Shown piece after piece: positions 1-8,713 of a stretch of DNA of 30,340 bases. Each line of letters starts with the position of its first letter. Position 1 is the stretch's first letter. The DNA comes from an uncultured Collinsella sp. (GTDB lineage Bacteria > Actinomycetota > Coriobacteriia > Coriobacteriales > Coriobacteriaceae), in NCBI GenBank assembly GCA_905194675.1, contig CAJJTG010000027.1, forward strand, positions 1-30,340, given 5' to 3'. The notes beneath the pieces were generated by a model. That model saw nothing but the letters and a program-made list of their open reading frames with translations. It was not told where the DNA came from and did no database searches. The translations under genes were made by a program, and so were the position numbers.

Positions 1-187
1 TGCCGCCCACCTTATGCCCAGGCGCCACGCCATCGGTCTCGACTCCGCGCACCTCAGCCTTGGGCGTCGCGCGCACCACACCGTTATGCGTCAGATACAT
101 CCCACAGCCTGCCGCCGAAGCATCGGCCTTGGCCTCGCGCAGCCAAGCATCAATCGAAGGCATCAATTTGCCACTCTCGAGCATCAT
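1..187 (-). CDS. MoaE-like protein, N-terminal part (cut by window edge)
   Basis: The first 62 residues of a minus-strand gene are visible; the rest lies left of the window. Two adjacent ATGs (187 and 184) follow a GGGAG ribosome site. The spacing favours 184, and a third in-frame ATG lies at 163. The peptide contains MPSIDAWLREAKADASAAG and GMYLTHNGVVRATPKAEVR. From memory this resembles short proteins annotated as molybdopterin synthase large subunit (MoaE) in Clostridia and Coriobacteriia; these differ from the E. coli MoaE type. If so it would take part in molybdenum cofactor synthesis in the cytoplasm. It lies downstream of purE-sortase on the same strand, about 65 bases after the sortase stop. 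The assignment rests on remembered family resemblance of a fragment, so confidence is moderate. Confidence 0.5.
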   Translation of the reverse strand, partial: MMLESGKLMPSIDAWLREAKADASAAGCGMYLTHNGVVRATPKAEVRGVETDGVAPGHKVGG

Positions 188-205
188 TTCTCCCTTACCG
201 TCGTC

Positions 206-242
206 GAGTAGCCAATTTGGGACGGGGCCTTTTTAGCTACTC
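206..242 (-). other. Short inverted repeat between sortase and MoaE-like gene
   Basis: GAGTAGC (206-212) and GCTACTC (236-242) are perfect 7-base arms around a 23-base loop. The loop carries a run of T on the plus strand (A on the minus strand). It lies between the sortase stop and the next gene's ribosome site. On the minus strand no T-run follows the stem, so it is not a classical terminator for the sortase mRNA. Confidence 0.35.
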
Positions 243-251
243 TCGAACAAC

Positions 252-1256
252 TTATTCCTCGACCGGTGTGAGCACCATGACGGCACGCGTGTTGCTCAGC
301 GATAACGAACGACAGGTCACAAGCGTTACGACCTTGGTTGCCGAAGCAGCACGATCGGTGGCATCACTCGCCACGGCAGAGGCACCGTCAAGCATCTCGG
401 ACAGGCAATTTTTCAGTCCGTCATCGCTCTCAAAATTGGGCGTGCGCGCCTTGGCATACGTGTCCTCGACAACTTTGGTCGCCAGCGGTCGCAGCTTATA
501 CGTAGCATCCCGTGTGATGTAATACACAAACTCAATGCTGTCGAACGTCGCCTGGTCGGTGGTGTCCGAAATCACATTGAACATCGATCCGTCGTTCATA
601 TGGTGGCCGTAAATCGTGGTCTGCTGGTCGACCATTCCCGGCGCGGTGTCATCACTATCCAAGAAAATGGCACCGGACGCGTTAGATGTACCGTCAAACA
701 GCGTGTTGAGGTATTTGGAGTTGTTGTTGGTCTGCACCACGGGATAGTTGATGTTGGTTCCCGGCACATAAATCCAACCCACAATCTCGGGGTTTGTCTG
801 AGCAAGCGCATCGAAGTCGATAATCGGCACGCCGCTGGCGTCCTTATCGCTTACATATTGCTTCTCGATTTTCTGGTACGAATCGCTCGCCTGCTTATAG
901 CCAATCTGAGCATTGATAAAGATGGCAGCGGCGGCGACAATCAGACCGATGCCCACGATGATGAGCAAGATGGGAATGATGGATCGGCGTTTCTTACGCG
1001 GCTGCTCGGCATAGTTGGACGGCGCGTCACTCAGCTGCCTCGTCGTCCGAGCCTGCTTCTTTGCCGTGCCATATGACGAAGGGCGATACGCAGCCGGCGT
1101 ATCCTGGCGGCGATGGGACGTCGGCGTTACGGAACGCGGCGCGCGCGGCTGCTGAGGAGAGGATGTCCGACCCTGCTGTGCCGCATGGGCAGCACCCGGC
1201 TTCGACGGATCGGGAATCTGAGAAGCCTTGAATCGTTTTCCCTGATAATCGGACAT
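252..1256 (-). CDS. Class B sortase
   Basis: A 334-residue membrane-anchored transpeptidase that would join sorting-signal proteins to the cell wall outside the membrane. The start (ATG 1256) follows AAGGAG at good spacing. The longer upstream reading frame overlaps purE and lacks this support. Residues 1-90 form a basic, Pro/Gln/Ser-rich cytoplasmic region. One membrane helix spans about 93-114, and the sortase fold covers about 145-334. Catalytic residues visible are His218 (YGHHM), Cys315 (TLVTC) and Arg324 (NTR). YGHHMNDGSMF is typical of class B rather than class A. The long N-terminal tail is unusual, since most class B enzymes start close to the helix. It is 35 bases after purE on the same strand, so probably co-transcribed. 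The only visible candidate substrate in the window is the GH31 protein at 1974-8387, whose signal is IPNTG. Confidence 0.9.
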   Translation of the reverse strand: MSDYQGKRFKASQIPDPSKPGAAHAAQQGRTSSPQQPRAPRSVTPTSHRRQDTPAAYRPSSYGTAKKQARTTRQLSDAPSNYAEQPRKKRRSIIPILLIIVGIGLIVAAAAIFINAQIGYKQASDSYQKIEKQYVSDKDASGVPIIDFDALAQTNPEIVGWIYVPGTNINYPVVQTNNNSKYLNTLFDGTSNASGAIFLDSDDTAPGMVDQQTTIYGHHMNDGSMFNVISDTTDQATFDSIEFVYYITRDATYKLRPLATKVVEDTYAKARTPNFESDDGLKNCLSEMLDGASAVASDATDRAASATKVVTLVTCRSLSLSNTRAVMVLTPVEE

Positions 1257-1291
1257 GGCTCTCCTTATACTGCGGTGAAACGGCGGAACGC

Positions 1292-1756
1292 CTAGGCGTC
1301 GGCCATCTCCTGCTTCATCTTCTCGATAACCTTGCGGTACTCGGGGTCGCATGCGCCCAGAATCTGCGTGGCGTAAATGGCGGCGTTCTTGGCGCCGTTG
1401 ATGGCAACGCAGGCCACGGGCACGCCCGAAGGCATCTGCACCATCGACAGCAGCGAATCCATACCGCCCAGGTCACTCGTCTTCATAGGTACGCCGATAA
1501 CCGGCAGCGGCGTAAAGGCGGCCACGACACCACCCAGGTGAGCGGCCTTGCCGGCGGCGGCGATAATCACTTTGATACCGCGATCGGCAGCAGTCGAAGC
1601 CCACTCGTGGACCTTCGCCGGTGTGCGGTGTGCGCTCGCAATGACGAGCTCATAGGGTACACCGAGCGCCTCGAGCTCGGCGGTGCAGCCTTCCATAACA
1701 CCCAGATCGGACTTGGAGCCCATGATGATCCCGACAACCGGCTTTTGATCTGCCAT
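1292..1756 (-). CDS. purE: 5-(carboxyamino)imidazole ribonucleotide mutase (PurE)
   Basis: A 154-residue class I PurE. It converts N5-carboxyaminoimidazole ribonucleotide to the 4-carboxy isomer in de novo purine synthesis. Visible motifs are GSKSD at 13-17 (phosphate/ribose binding), SAHRTP at 41-46 with the catalytic His43, and the Gly-rich AAGKAAHLGGVVA stretch. Length is normal for the family. The start ATG at 1756 follows AGGAGG with about 9 bases of spacing; an upstream in-frame TTG at 1762 is less likely. Its usual partner purK is not in the window. The gene is followed instead by a sortase. purD and purA also occur separately in this window, so the purine genes are dispersed here. Confidence 0.95.
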   Translation of the reverse strand: MADQKPVVGIIMGSKSDLGVMEGCTAELEALGVPYELVIASAHRTPAKVHEWASTAADRGIKVIIAAAGKAAHLGGVVAAFTPLPVIGVPMKTSDLGGMDSLLSMVQMPSGVPVACVAINGAKNAAIYATQILGACDPEYRKVIEKMKQEMADA

Positions 1757-1823
1757 AAACAAAGACCTCCTGTTGAGAGCGGTGACGCGGCCAATCCGCG
1801 ACCCTTAACTGCAAATAATTCAA

Positions 1824-1829
1824 GTATAG
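1824..1829 (-). promoter_or_regulatory. Possible -10 element for purE-sortase
   Basis: On the minus strand TATACT reads at 1829-1824, about 70 bases before the purE start. It lies in the only AT-richer stretch between purE and the GH31 terminator. I see no clear -35 hexamer at 16-18 bases, so this is a weak call. Confidence 0.3.
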
Positions 1830-1910
1830 CCGCCGATGCTGATGTGTTCGGCGGGAGACGGAACGCTTTGCGAGATTAAGGCCGAAGGGTCGGAGCTTTC
1901 TGCCTACATT

Positions 1911-1955
1911 CAAAAAGCGTGCCCACCGTCCTTGGGTGGGACGGCGGGCACGCTT
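1911..1955 (-). terminator. Rho-independent terminator of the GH31 gene
   Basis: Arms 1915-1930 and 1940-1955 form a 16-base stem with a single G-U type mismatch and a 9-base loop. On the minus strand the stem is followed by TTTTTG. It starts 18 bases after the stop of the GH31 gene, so that gene is terminated separately from purE. Confidence 0.9.
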
Positions 1956-1973
1956 GCTTAGCTGTTGCTGGGG

Positions 1974-4900
1974 CTACTTAGCCTTGCTGCGACGATGGAA
2001 GAAAGCGCCGATCGCGGCGATGATGGCGCCAAGACCACCGACGGTCGCGACGGTCGCCGCCGTCTGGTCTCCGGTATTGGGAATCGCCGAACCGTTCTTC
2101 TTGCTGCCCTGGGCCTTGTCGCCTGCGGGCTTGCCCGCCTGGTTGCCGCCGTTCGAGCCATTGCCGGAACCCTGGTTGCCCGAGCCGCCCTGGTTGCCGG
2201 AATCGGCATCCTTGAGGCTCTCAATGGCCAGCTTGAGCTGGCTATAGGCCGCCTGGATCTGGGTGTCGGAAGCATTCTCATCACCCAAGACGTCCTCGGC
2301 GTAGGTAATGGCATCCGTCAGGGCCTTGACAGACTCGGCCGTCTTGCCCCTGGTGTCAGTCTCCTTCGCCTGCTTGACCAGGGCCTTGAGCTGCTTCTTA
2401 GTCGGATTCTCGACCGGGACCACCGGGGTCTTCTCGAGCGCGTCGCGGGCGCTCTCGAGCGCCCTGAGCGCCTGGTCGACCTCGTCCTGCGTGGCATCCT
2501 CGTCGCTCAAGATGGCGCGGGCGCTCGCCAGGGCGTTCTCGAGCGCCGTCCAGGAGGCCTCGGTGTAGTCGCCGGCCTTGAGGTCGCCGGCGGCAAGCTC
2601 GGCATCAACCTTTTCGATCGCGGCAGTGAGATCATCCTTCGCCACCGGATCGGGAACGGCCGTACCGTAGAACTTGAGCTCCGCCACGCTGCAGTAGGCA
2701 TCGACGTCGCCACCGCCGGCGTGAATCACCTTGACGGTCACGTAGCGACCGCGCGCGGCACCAAAGCTCATCTGTTTCCAGTCGCCACGGTCGGTGAGTA
2801 CATGGCCGTCGTTGTCGAAGGCAAACGTACCCATCGACACGGCGGTGCCCATCTCATAACCGTCGGCAGTGTCGGAGACCAGTATCTCGGCCTCGAAGAT
2901 ATCGCCGTTAGTGCCGCCGTCCTGGCGCGGCAGGAATGTAACGTCGGTGAGATCGTAGTCGCGGCCCAGGTCGACACTCAGATACTGGGGCATACCGGTC
3001 CCATGGGCCCAGTCGCTGTGCCAAAGCGTCCGCTCGTCGCCGTCGAGAGCGTTGACGGCGTTGCTGCCCTCGTAGTCGGCCTCACTCGAGAAGCCGGCCA
3101 CCTTGACGTTCTTGCGGTTCTCGGGCGTGTTGATAAGAATCTTCTCATCAACAGGGCGCATCTTGAGGCCGTCGATTGCCTTCTCGATCTTGGCTGTGGC
3201 GTCTGCGACATCCTTCTTGCTATAGCTGCCTTGGCCGCCGTCGAGGAGCTTCTGAGCCGCCTCGACCGCAGTGGTGAGAGCTGCATAGGAATCCTTAGTG
3301 TAGACGGACTCGCTGTAGCCCGCGGCCTTGGAAAGCGCTGCCACGAGCGCAGAGGTATCGACACCAGCCTTGACCTCGACCTCATAGGATGCGGTCTTGG
3401 AGGGGTCGAGTACCGACGCCACCGTGATCTTTGCCTTGCCGGCCTTGTTGGCACGCAGGTAGTAGCTCACGCTATCGCCAGCCTGAACAGCGGAGACGCT
3501 TACCACAGAGGGGTCGGAGCTCTCGACCGTCACATAGGGGTAGCCGGCGCTCTCAGGCGTGGCCTTGGCATCGACGAGCGTAACGTCGCCTTCAAAGAAC
3601 TCGGTCTGGTTCTTGCCTAGCTCGACACCCTCGATGGCCTCGACACCCTGCGTGTAGTTGAAGTTGATCTCACGCAGTGTGAGCATCTGGTCACCCGATG
3701 CCTCAAGCGGCGTGACCTCGACCTTGGTCGCCTTCTTGCCCTTGTTCTCGGCAGAGAGGCCAAAGGCGTAGCGAGCCCGGAAGGAATCGTACTCCCCGCC
3801 CGCGAACTCTTGGGTCGAGCCATCCTCGAACGTCACGACAGCCTTGATCTTCTGCACGGTTCCGTTGCCACCGTTGCGGTTAACGACCTCGACACTATCG
3901 AGTTTCGACGGCGTCTTAAATGCGAATGTCATCGTGGTGGGAAGCTTCACGTAACTCGGAAGCTTACCCTCGCTGTCCCAGTTGCCGCTCCAGTTCCATA
4001 GGAACTCAAAGCCGTTGTCGCCCTCGTTATTATCGAACAGCGCGTTATAGCTCTTCTGCTGGATAAGTTTCTCGACGTTGGTCCCGTCGTCGGTCGTGAG
4101 CTCATCGTTGGTCATCGTGATGTTGAAGGCATCCTGACCGTACTCGGCGACCGTTGGCTGAGGAACATCCGGCATCGTCACCGTGCCGTCGCTCGCAAAC
4201 TCAAGTGCGTCGCATGCCGGGCCGATGAGCCAAGATGTCGAGGGCAGTTCGACCTTGCCGGCGGTCTTGGCCTTGAGCTTGAAACTCGCCACCGCGCCGG
4301 TACCGTTGTAGAGCTTGCCATCGCCGCGGTTGGCAAAGGCGAGATTGATAGTCTGCGTTCTGTCCGCGAACTGGACCTTCTCGCGAGACAGGTTCTCCAT
4401 GCCGGCAGTCGAGCCGTCCTGCGCGATGCTCTCGGACACAAACTCGAACTGGTCGCTCTTGAAGTTGACGAGAGCGCCCAAGGCGTTGACGTTCTTGGCG
4501 TCGGCCGCATAGACATCAACGGTGATCTCATCACCGGCCTCGACCTCGGTCTTGCTCGGAATCACCGCGAGCGAACCTGCGACCTTGCCCTTTTGTTTAG
4601 TGCCGCCGTCAAGACCCGCCATGGTGAACGAGTAATCGTAGACGTCGTAAACGCCGTTATCGTTGAGGTCGGCGAAGTGGTCGCGGATCTGCGAACCGAA
4701 CGTCGGGGTATCGGGCTCGCGATTCTCGAGGCCCAGATAGTTCTTCATGTTGGAGTAGTCTCCGTCGGAGATCGTGGCCTTGTTGAGGTTGGAGCCCACG
4801 GCGAAGCCATCCGTGCCGTCGGTCTTGTAGATGGCAATCTCGGACGCGGAGAAGAAATTGCCGACCGAGGCGAGCGGTGTCATGCGCACGTAACGGGCGG

Positions 4901-7900
4901 CCACAGTGCCGTCAAACGCTACCGTCTTACAATCAGCGGAACGTGCCCAATCGACCTCCTGGCTCGTCCAGTGGACGCCATCGAGACTCGTCTCAACACG
5001 CATCTTGGTCACAGTGCCGTTGCCGGCGTCATCGCGCGGATAGTACTCGAGCTTATCGAGCTTGTAAGCGCGTCCATAGTCAACGGTAAGCGCCTTGCCC
5101 AGATCGTTGCCACCGGAGTGGAAACCGCCGTCGCCCGACTGGAACTCATGGTCGAAGGCGAGCTCGGCCTTATGGCTGCCGTAAAGTGAGCCCTCCCAGG
5201 TGATTTGCTCGGCGTCGGGGACGTTCCGCCACGGATCGAGTGCGGAGTTCGCCTCGAGCACATCGCTCCAGGCGGAGTAACCCTCGGCGTTGCGCGAACG
5301 AATCTGGTAGGTGTGCTTGCTATTGTAGGCGAGGTCGGTGTGCGTGAACTCGGCCGCATCACCCACGGCAAACACAGTGCCGTCGACCTTAAGGTCGTAG
5401 GAGGTAGCACCATCGACCTTTCCCCAGGTGAGCTTGATGCTCGTTGGGGTCGTGACGTCCTCGGGGGCAGCAAGGTTCGTGGGTGCGGAGAGGTTCTCGT
5501 TGAGGCGATCGGCTGTGAGCGTGGCGTCGGCGTTCACGAAACCGCCCAGCTCAAGCGTCTGCGCCGCTGCAGCAACATCGGTCTTCGCGAACTTGACGTA
5601 GACCTTGGGGTTCGTGGTGATCTTGGTGTTGTTGAAGCTCTCGCCCCGCTCGGCCTCGGTGCCGTCCGCATCGCTGCCGTAGTGGTTGAGGTTGGGGGTC
5701 TCGCTGTAGAAGTAGACCGCCTGGCCGGCCTCGGGGGTCGCGGCGTCAAAGGTCTCCTGCGAGTCGACCTCAACCACGTTGAGTGCGGATCCGCCGTTCT
5801 TGGCGACAACGCTCGTGGGCTTGGCGGACACATTGGCCACGAAGGTCGTGGTGCGGTTGGAGTCGTAGCCGTTGTAGCCGCCCTGCGAGGCCTCGGCGGC
5901 AAAGGTCGCGGTGCCGCCTGCGGCCTTGGAGCTGTAGACGGTGCTCACATGCTCACCGTAGGAGATATTGTCGATCGTGCCGTAGGAATCGTCCTCAGTC
6001 GTGTTGTTTTCGATGGAGGAGCCGTCGTCCTCGTACTGCGTAAAGGTGCCGTCGCCCTCGGTGGCGAAGAACTCGACGATACGCTGACTGCGGTCGGTAC
6101 CCTTGGTGTTGGTGTCGCTCACGGCCTCGGGGTTGTTGTTCTCGGCGTACATCGGCACGATAGCGTTGGCCTTCACAAACAGCGGCAGTTTCCAAAGCGG
6201 AGCCTCGTAATTGTTGAGAACCTGGCCGCCGCGATACTGCTTACCCGAGAAGTAGTCGATCCAGATGGTGGGATTCTCGTCGGTGCCGTAGTTGGGGAGG
6301 TAAATCCCATTGCGAATGTCGTTGCCGTTCTCATCTGCCTGGGTATCCTGATACACCGGTGCCACTAGGAAGTTCTCACCGAACATGTACTGGTACTGCG
6401 TCGAAGTGCTTGCGGCGTACTCGGAGTTGTCGGAAAGCAGCATGGCGCGGATCATGGGCAGGCCGGCATCGCCGTTACCCGTGTCGATGTTGGCCGCCGA
6501 GGCCGCGCTCGTGTAGATATAGGGCATGAGCTGCGCCTTGAGCTTGAGGTAGAAGCGCGAGATGCCTGTGTAGGGATCGCCGTGCGTCATGGGCGATTTG
6601 CGGTAGGTGCCCCAACCGTCCATGTCGAGCATAGAGGGCGTGAACGTCTTCCACTGGTAGTCACGCGCAGAGATGATGGGGTCGCCGCCAAAGATGCCAT
6701 CCATGTCGGAGCCGATGTTGGGGTTGCCCGAAAGACTCTGACCGATATACGTGGGGATATGGAAGCGAATGTACTCCCAGTTACCGCCATACTGGTCGCC
6801 GGTCCAAATGCCGCCAAAGCGCTGCGTGCCGGCCCAGCCATCGAGCGTGATGATGTTGGGGCGCTTGTTGGCGCCGGTCGTCACCGTGTCATAAGCTGTC
6901 TTGATGCCATTAAGACCAAAGGAGTAGCCAGATCCAACCCAGGCGACGTCGGTCTTAAGGGTAGAGATGCCTCCCGTCTTGACCTCGGCGTCGAAGTCGC
7001 GAAGCAGGTGCCACGGGGTCTCAGGGTTGCTGTCGGGCTCAAGGTTGGACTGGGTCCACAAGCCCGTGCTCACACCCTTGGAGTTGGCATACTCGGTGAA
7101 CTTCTTAAGGTTGTCGACATTGGCACGCACAGCGTTAAGACGGTCAGCCGAGCTCGTTCCGTCGGAGTTGACGCCGCCGGTCTTGTAGTAACCGTTCTGG
7201 CCATAGCCGGCGCCGTAGCCGTCGTTCGGCAGGAACCAACCGAGCGGCATGTCGTTGTTCTCGTAGTCATCGATAACCTGCCGAGCAGAGAACTGGCGGT
7301 CGAAATCGGTCGCTTTCATGTTCTCGGTATCAACCGAAGGGCCCTCACCGTTGAGCGTCTCGGCCGCAAGTGTGCCGTCGAGCTTGTAGCCCGTCGACAT
7401 GCCAGACTCGTACTTAACGTCGCCCTTCTCGCTCGAGGACTTGCTGCCCTTGGTCTCCCACTTCTTTTGACCCGAGGTCGTTGACCAGCCATCACGGTTA
7501 TAGGCATTAAGATGACCAAGGTAGAACCCGTACTCGGGCAGCAGTACCGGGTTACCGGTCACCTTGTAGTAGTCCTGCAGCATCTCGGTTGCCACGTTCG
7601 AAGCGCCCTCGTTGGTCGCCACGAAGTAGTAGGCATCAAACTCATTCTCGCTGTGCAAAGTCGTGACCGTCGATGAGTCCGTGGAACCGAAGTCGTAGGA
7701 ACCCTCTGCAAACGTGTTTCGGAGTACGCCGTAGCCGTCACTCGTCCAATAAAACGGGTTGGGCGAGGCAACGCCGCCATCGGTCCAGTTGTTCGTGTTG
7801 GAGATGGCGATGGTCTGGTTGGTGTGCAGGAAGCGTCCGTTCTGGGTGCCGCCGCCAAAGAAGTTCTCGGACTTCTCCTTGGCGAGCGTCTGGACGGTAC

Positions 7901-8387
7901 CCTTCTTATCAAGGTCGAGGGACGCGGACTCGGAAACCACGACACGGTCGCCTGACTTGATACTCATCTTGCCAGTCGCCTTGTCCAGGATCACGGTCGC
8001 CTTTCCGCCGGTGATCTCGATAGTGTCGCCCTTGTCGGCAACCGTCGCACTCGGCTTGCTGTAGGTGTCCGAGGTATCGGGCTGAGCCTGGATTTTAGCC
8101 GTGTGGGACTTACTGCGCGGTGTGGCGTACTCGGAAAACTCACCCTTAGGGTCGACGTTATAACGGAAAATACCGTCCTCGAGGAACGTAATACGGCCCT
8201 TGATGCCGTCAGCGAAATCGATGTCGACGACATTCGAGGCAGACTGGGACACGGTCGCCGAGTCGACGCCCTTGAGTGGCGTGGCAATCGCCTGCTGGGG
8301 ATTGGCAAACACGAGCGTCGCTGCAGTGGCAACGAGGACCGCGCTTCCCTTCACCCACCGTTTCGTAAAAATGGAATTCCTGCGCAC
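1974..8387 (-). CDS. Giant cell-wall-anchored GH31 glycosidase with CBM, dockerin-like and cohesin-like modules
   Basis: A 2137-residue secreted glycosidase. It starts at GTG 8387 behind AAGGAG (5-base spacing). A signal peptide spans 1-36, with likely cleavage after AIA. The GH31 N-terminal beta domain covers about 45-270 and the barrel about 280-700. The candidate nucleophile is Asp480 (LKTDVAWVG) and the candidate acid/base is Asp531 (GGIWTGDQ). GH31 C-terminal and DUF5110-like regions follow to about 850. Then come Fn3 (965-1047), F5/8C (1050-1190), a dockerin-like segment with DLNDNGVYDVYDY (1225-1260), a cohesin-like domain (1270-1400), F5/8C-like (1430-1580), Ig-like Big_2 (1590-1670), FIVAR (1676-1741), F5/8C/CBM32 (1746-1909), two more FIVAR-type helical repeats (1916-2061), a Gly/Asn/Ser linker, IPNTG (2102-2106), a hydrophobic helix and the basic tail RRSKAK. 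Overall look recalls GH31 alpha-N-acetylgalactosaminidases (subfamily 18) of gut bacteria; that substrate is inference, and another alpha-glycoside is possible. Confidence 0.9.
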   Translation of the reverse strand: MRRNSIFTKRWVKGSAVLVATAATLVFANPQQAIATPLKGVDSATVSQSASNVVDIDFADGIKGRITFLEDGIFRYNVDPKGEFSEYATPRSKSHTAKIQAQPDTSDTYSKPSATVADKGDTIEITGGKATVILDKATGKMSIKSGDRVVVSESASLDLDKKGTVQTLAKEKSENFFGGGTQNGRFLHTNQTIAISNTNNWTDGGVASPNPFYWTSDGYGVLRNTFAEGSYDFGSTDSSTVTTLHSENEFDAYYFVATNEGASNVATEMLQDYYKVTGNPVLLPEYGFYLGHLNAYNRDGWSTTSGQKKWETKGSKSSSEKGDVKYESGMSTGYKLDGTLAAETLNGEGPSVDTENMKATDFDRQFSARQVIDDYENNDMPLGWFLPNDGYGAGYGQNGYYKTGGVNSDGTSSADRLNAVRANVDNLKKFTEYANSKGVSTGLWTQSNLEPDSNPETPWHLLRDFDAEVKTGGISTLKTDVAWVGSGYSFGLNGIKTAYDTVTTGANKRPNIITLDGWAGTQRFGGIWTGDQYGGNWEYIRFHIPTYIGQSLSGNPNIGSDMDGIFGGDPIISARDYQWKTFTPSMLDMDGWGTYRKSPMTHGDPYTGISRFYLKLKAQLMPYIYTSAASAANIDTGNGDAGLPMIRAMLLSDNSEYAASTSTQYQYMFGENFLVAPVYQDTQADENGNDIRNGIYLPNYGTDENPTIWIDYFSGKQYRGGQVLNNYEAPLWKLPLFVKANAIVPMYAENNNPEAVSDTNTKGTDRSQRIVEFFATEGDGTFTQYEDDGSSIENNTTEDDSYGTIDNISYGEHVSTVYSSKAAGGTATFAAEASQGGYNGYDSNRTTTFVANVSAKPTSVVAKNGGSALNVVEVDSQETFDAATPEAGQAVYFYSETPNLNHYGSDADGTEAERGESFNNTKITTNPKVYVKFAKTDVAAAAQTLELGGFVNADATLTADRLNENLSAPTNLAAPEDVTTPTSIKLTWGKVDGATSYDLKVDGTVFAVGDAAEFTHTDLAYNSKHTYQIRSRNAEGYSAWSDVLEANSALDPWRNVPDAEQITWEGSLYGSHKAELAFDHEFQSGDGGFHSGGNDLGKALTVDYGRAYKLDKLEYYPRDDAGNGTVTKMRVETSLDGVHWTSQEVDWARSADCKTVAFDGTVAARYVRMTPLASVGNFFSASEIAIYKTDGTDGFAVGSNLNKATISDGDYSNMKNYLGLENREPDTPTFGSQIRDHFADLNDNGVYDVYDYSFTMAGLDGGTKQKGKVAGSLAVIPSKTEVEAGDEITVDVYAADAKNVNALGALVNFKSDQFEFVSESIAQDGSTAGMENLSREKVQFADRTQTINLAFANRGDGKLYNGTGAVASFKLKAKTAGKVELPSTSWLIGPACDALEFASDGTVTMPDVPQPTVAEYGQDAFNITMTNDELTTDDGTNVEKLIQQKSYNALFDNNEGDNGFEFLWNWSGNWDSEGKLPSYVKLPTTMTFAFKTPSKLDSVEVVNRNGGNGTVQKIKAVVTFEDGSTQEFAGGEYDSFRARYAFGLSAENKGKKATKVEVTPLEASGDQMLTLREINFNYTQGVEAIEGVELGKNQTEFFEGDVTLVDAKATPESAGYPYVTVESSDPSVVSVSAVQAGDSVSYYLRANKAGKAKITVASVLDPSKTASYEVEVKAGVDTSALVAALSKAAGYSESVYTKDSYAALTTAVEAAQKLLDGGQGSYSKKDVADATAKIEKAIDGLKMRPVDEKILINTPENRKNVKVAGFSSEADYEGSNAVNALDGDERTLWHSDWAHGTGMPQYLSVDLGRDYDLTDVTFLPRQDGGTNGDIFEAEILVSDTADGYEMGTAVSMGTFAFDNDGHVLTDRGDWKQMSFGAARGRYVTVKVIHAGGGDVDAYCSVAELKFYGTAVPDPVAKDDLTAAIEKVDAELAAGDLKAGDYTEASWTALENALASARAILSDEDATQDEVDQALRALESARDALEKTPVVPVENPTKKQLKALVKQAKETDTRGKTAESVKALTDAITYAEDVLGDENASDTQIQAAYSQLKLAIESLKDADSGNQGGSGNQGSGNGSNGGNQAGKPAGDKAQGSKKNGSAIPNTGDQTAATVATVGGLGAIIAAIGAFFHRRSKAK

Positions 8388-8427
8388 CTGGTCTCCTTTC
8401 GTCCGAGACGCTGAAGTGCCGAGGACG

Positions 8428-8437
8428 CCCCCCCCCC
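8428..8437 (-). repeat. C10 (minus-strand G10) homopolymer tract in the GH31 leader
   Basis: Ten consecutive C on the plus strand, so G10 on the coding strand. It lies about 41 bases before the GTG start and after the motif at 8462-8478. It is the longest G/C homopolymer I see in the window. Such tracts can gain or lose bases by slipped-strand mispairing. Confidence 0.85.
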
Positions 8438-8461
8438 GGCAGCATGGGAAAACGTATCAAA

Positions 8462-8478
8462 CGGGGATGTTCGGTACA
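8462..8478 (-). promoter_or_regulatory. Motif shared with the PTS operon promoter (GH31 copy)
   Basis: Plus strand reads CGGGGATGTTCGGTACA; the coding strand is TGTACCGAACATCCCCG. The same word, with one extra base, lies at 12792-12809 before the PTS operon. It is about 80 bases before the GH31 start. It may be an activator/repressor site or part of the core promoter (TGTAC as a poor -35). Confidence 0.5.
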
Positions 8479-8713
8479 TTCCGCACAATGGGGCCACCCG
8501 TTACCAAGGGGCCAACTGGTAGTAACCAGATAGCCACCTACTAGGTCATATCAATATATGGGAGCACCTGCGCAGCCAAGTTCGGAAGTCCGCCAGCGGC
8601 AGTAAAATGAGCGTCAATGGCAAAGTGGGCTTAATAAGCCATACCAATTGGTTCTTCAGTCAAATACCAATCTAGCAAAAATGTACTGTTTATCTGGTAT
8701 TACACAGACCATA

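Noticed and set aside
1965..3620. 551-residue plus-strand open frame
   Set aside because: It lies antisense to the GH31 gene, is low-complexity Gly/Leu/Val/Arg-rich and has no ribosome site or family motif; the minus strand encodes clear domains.
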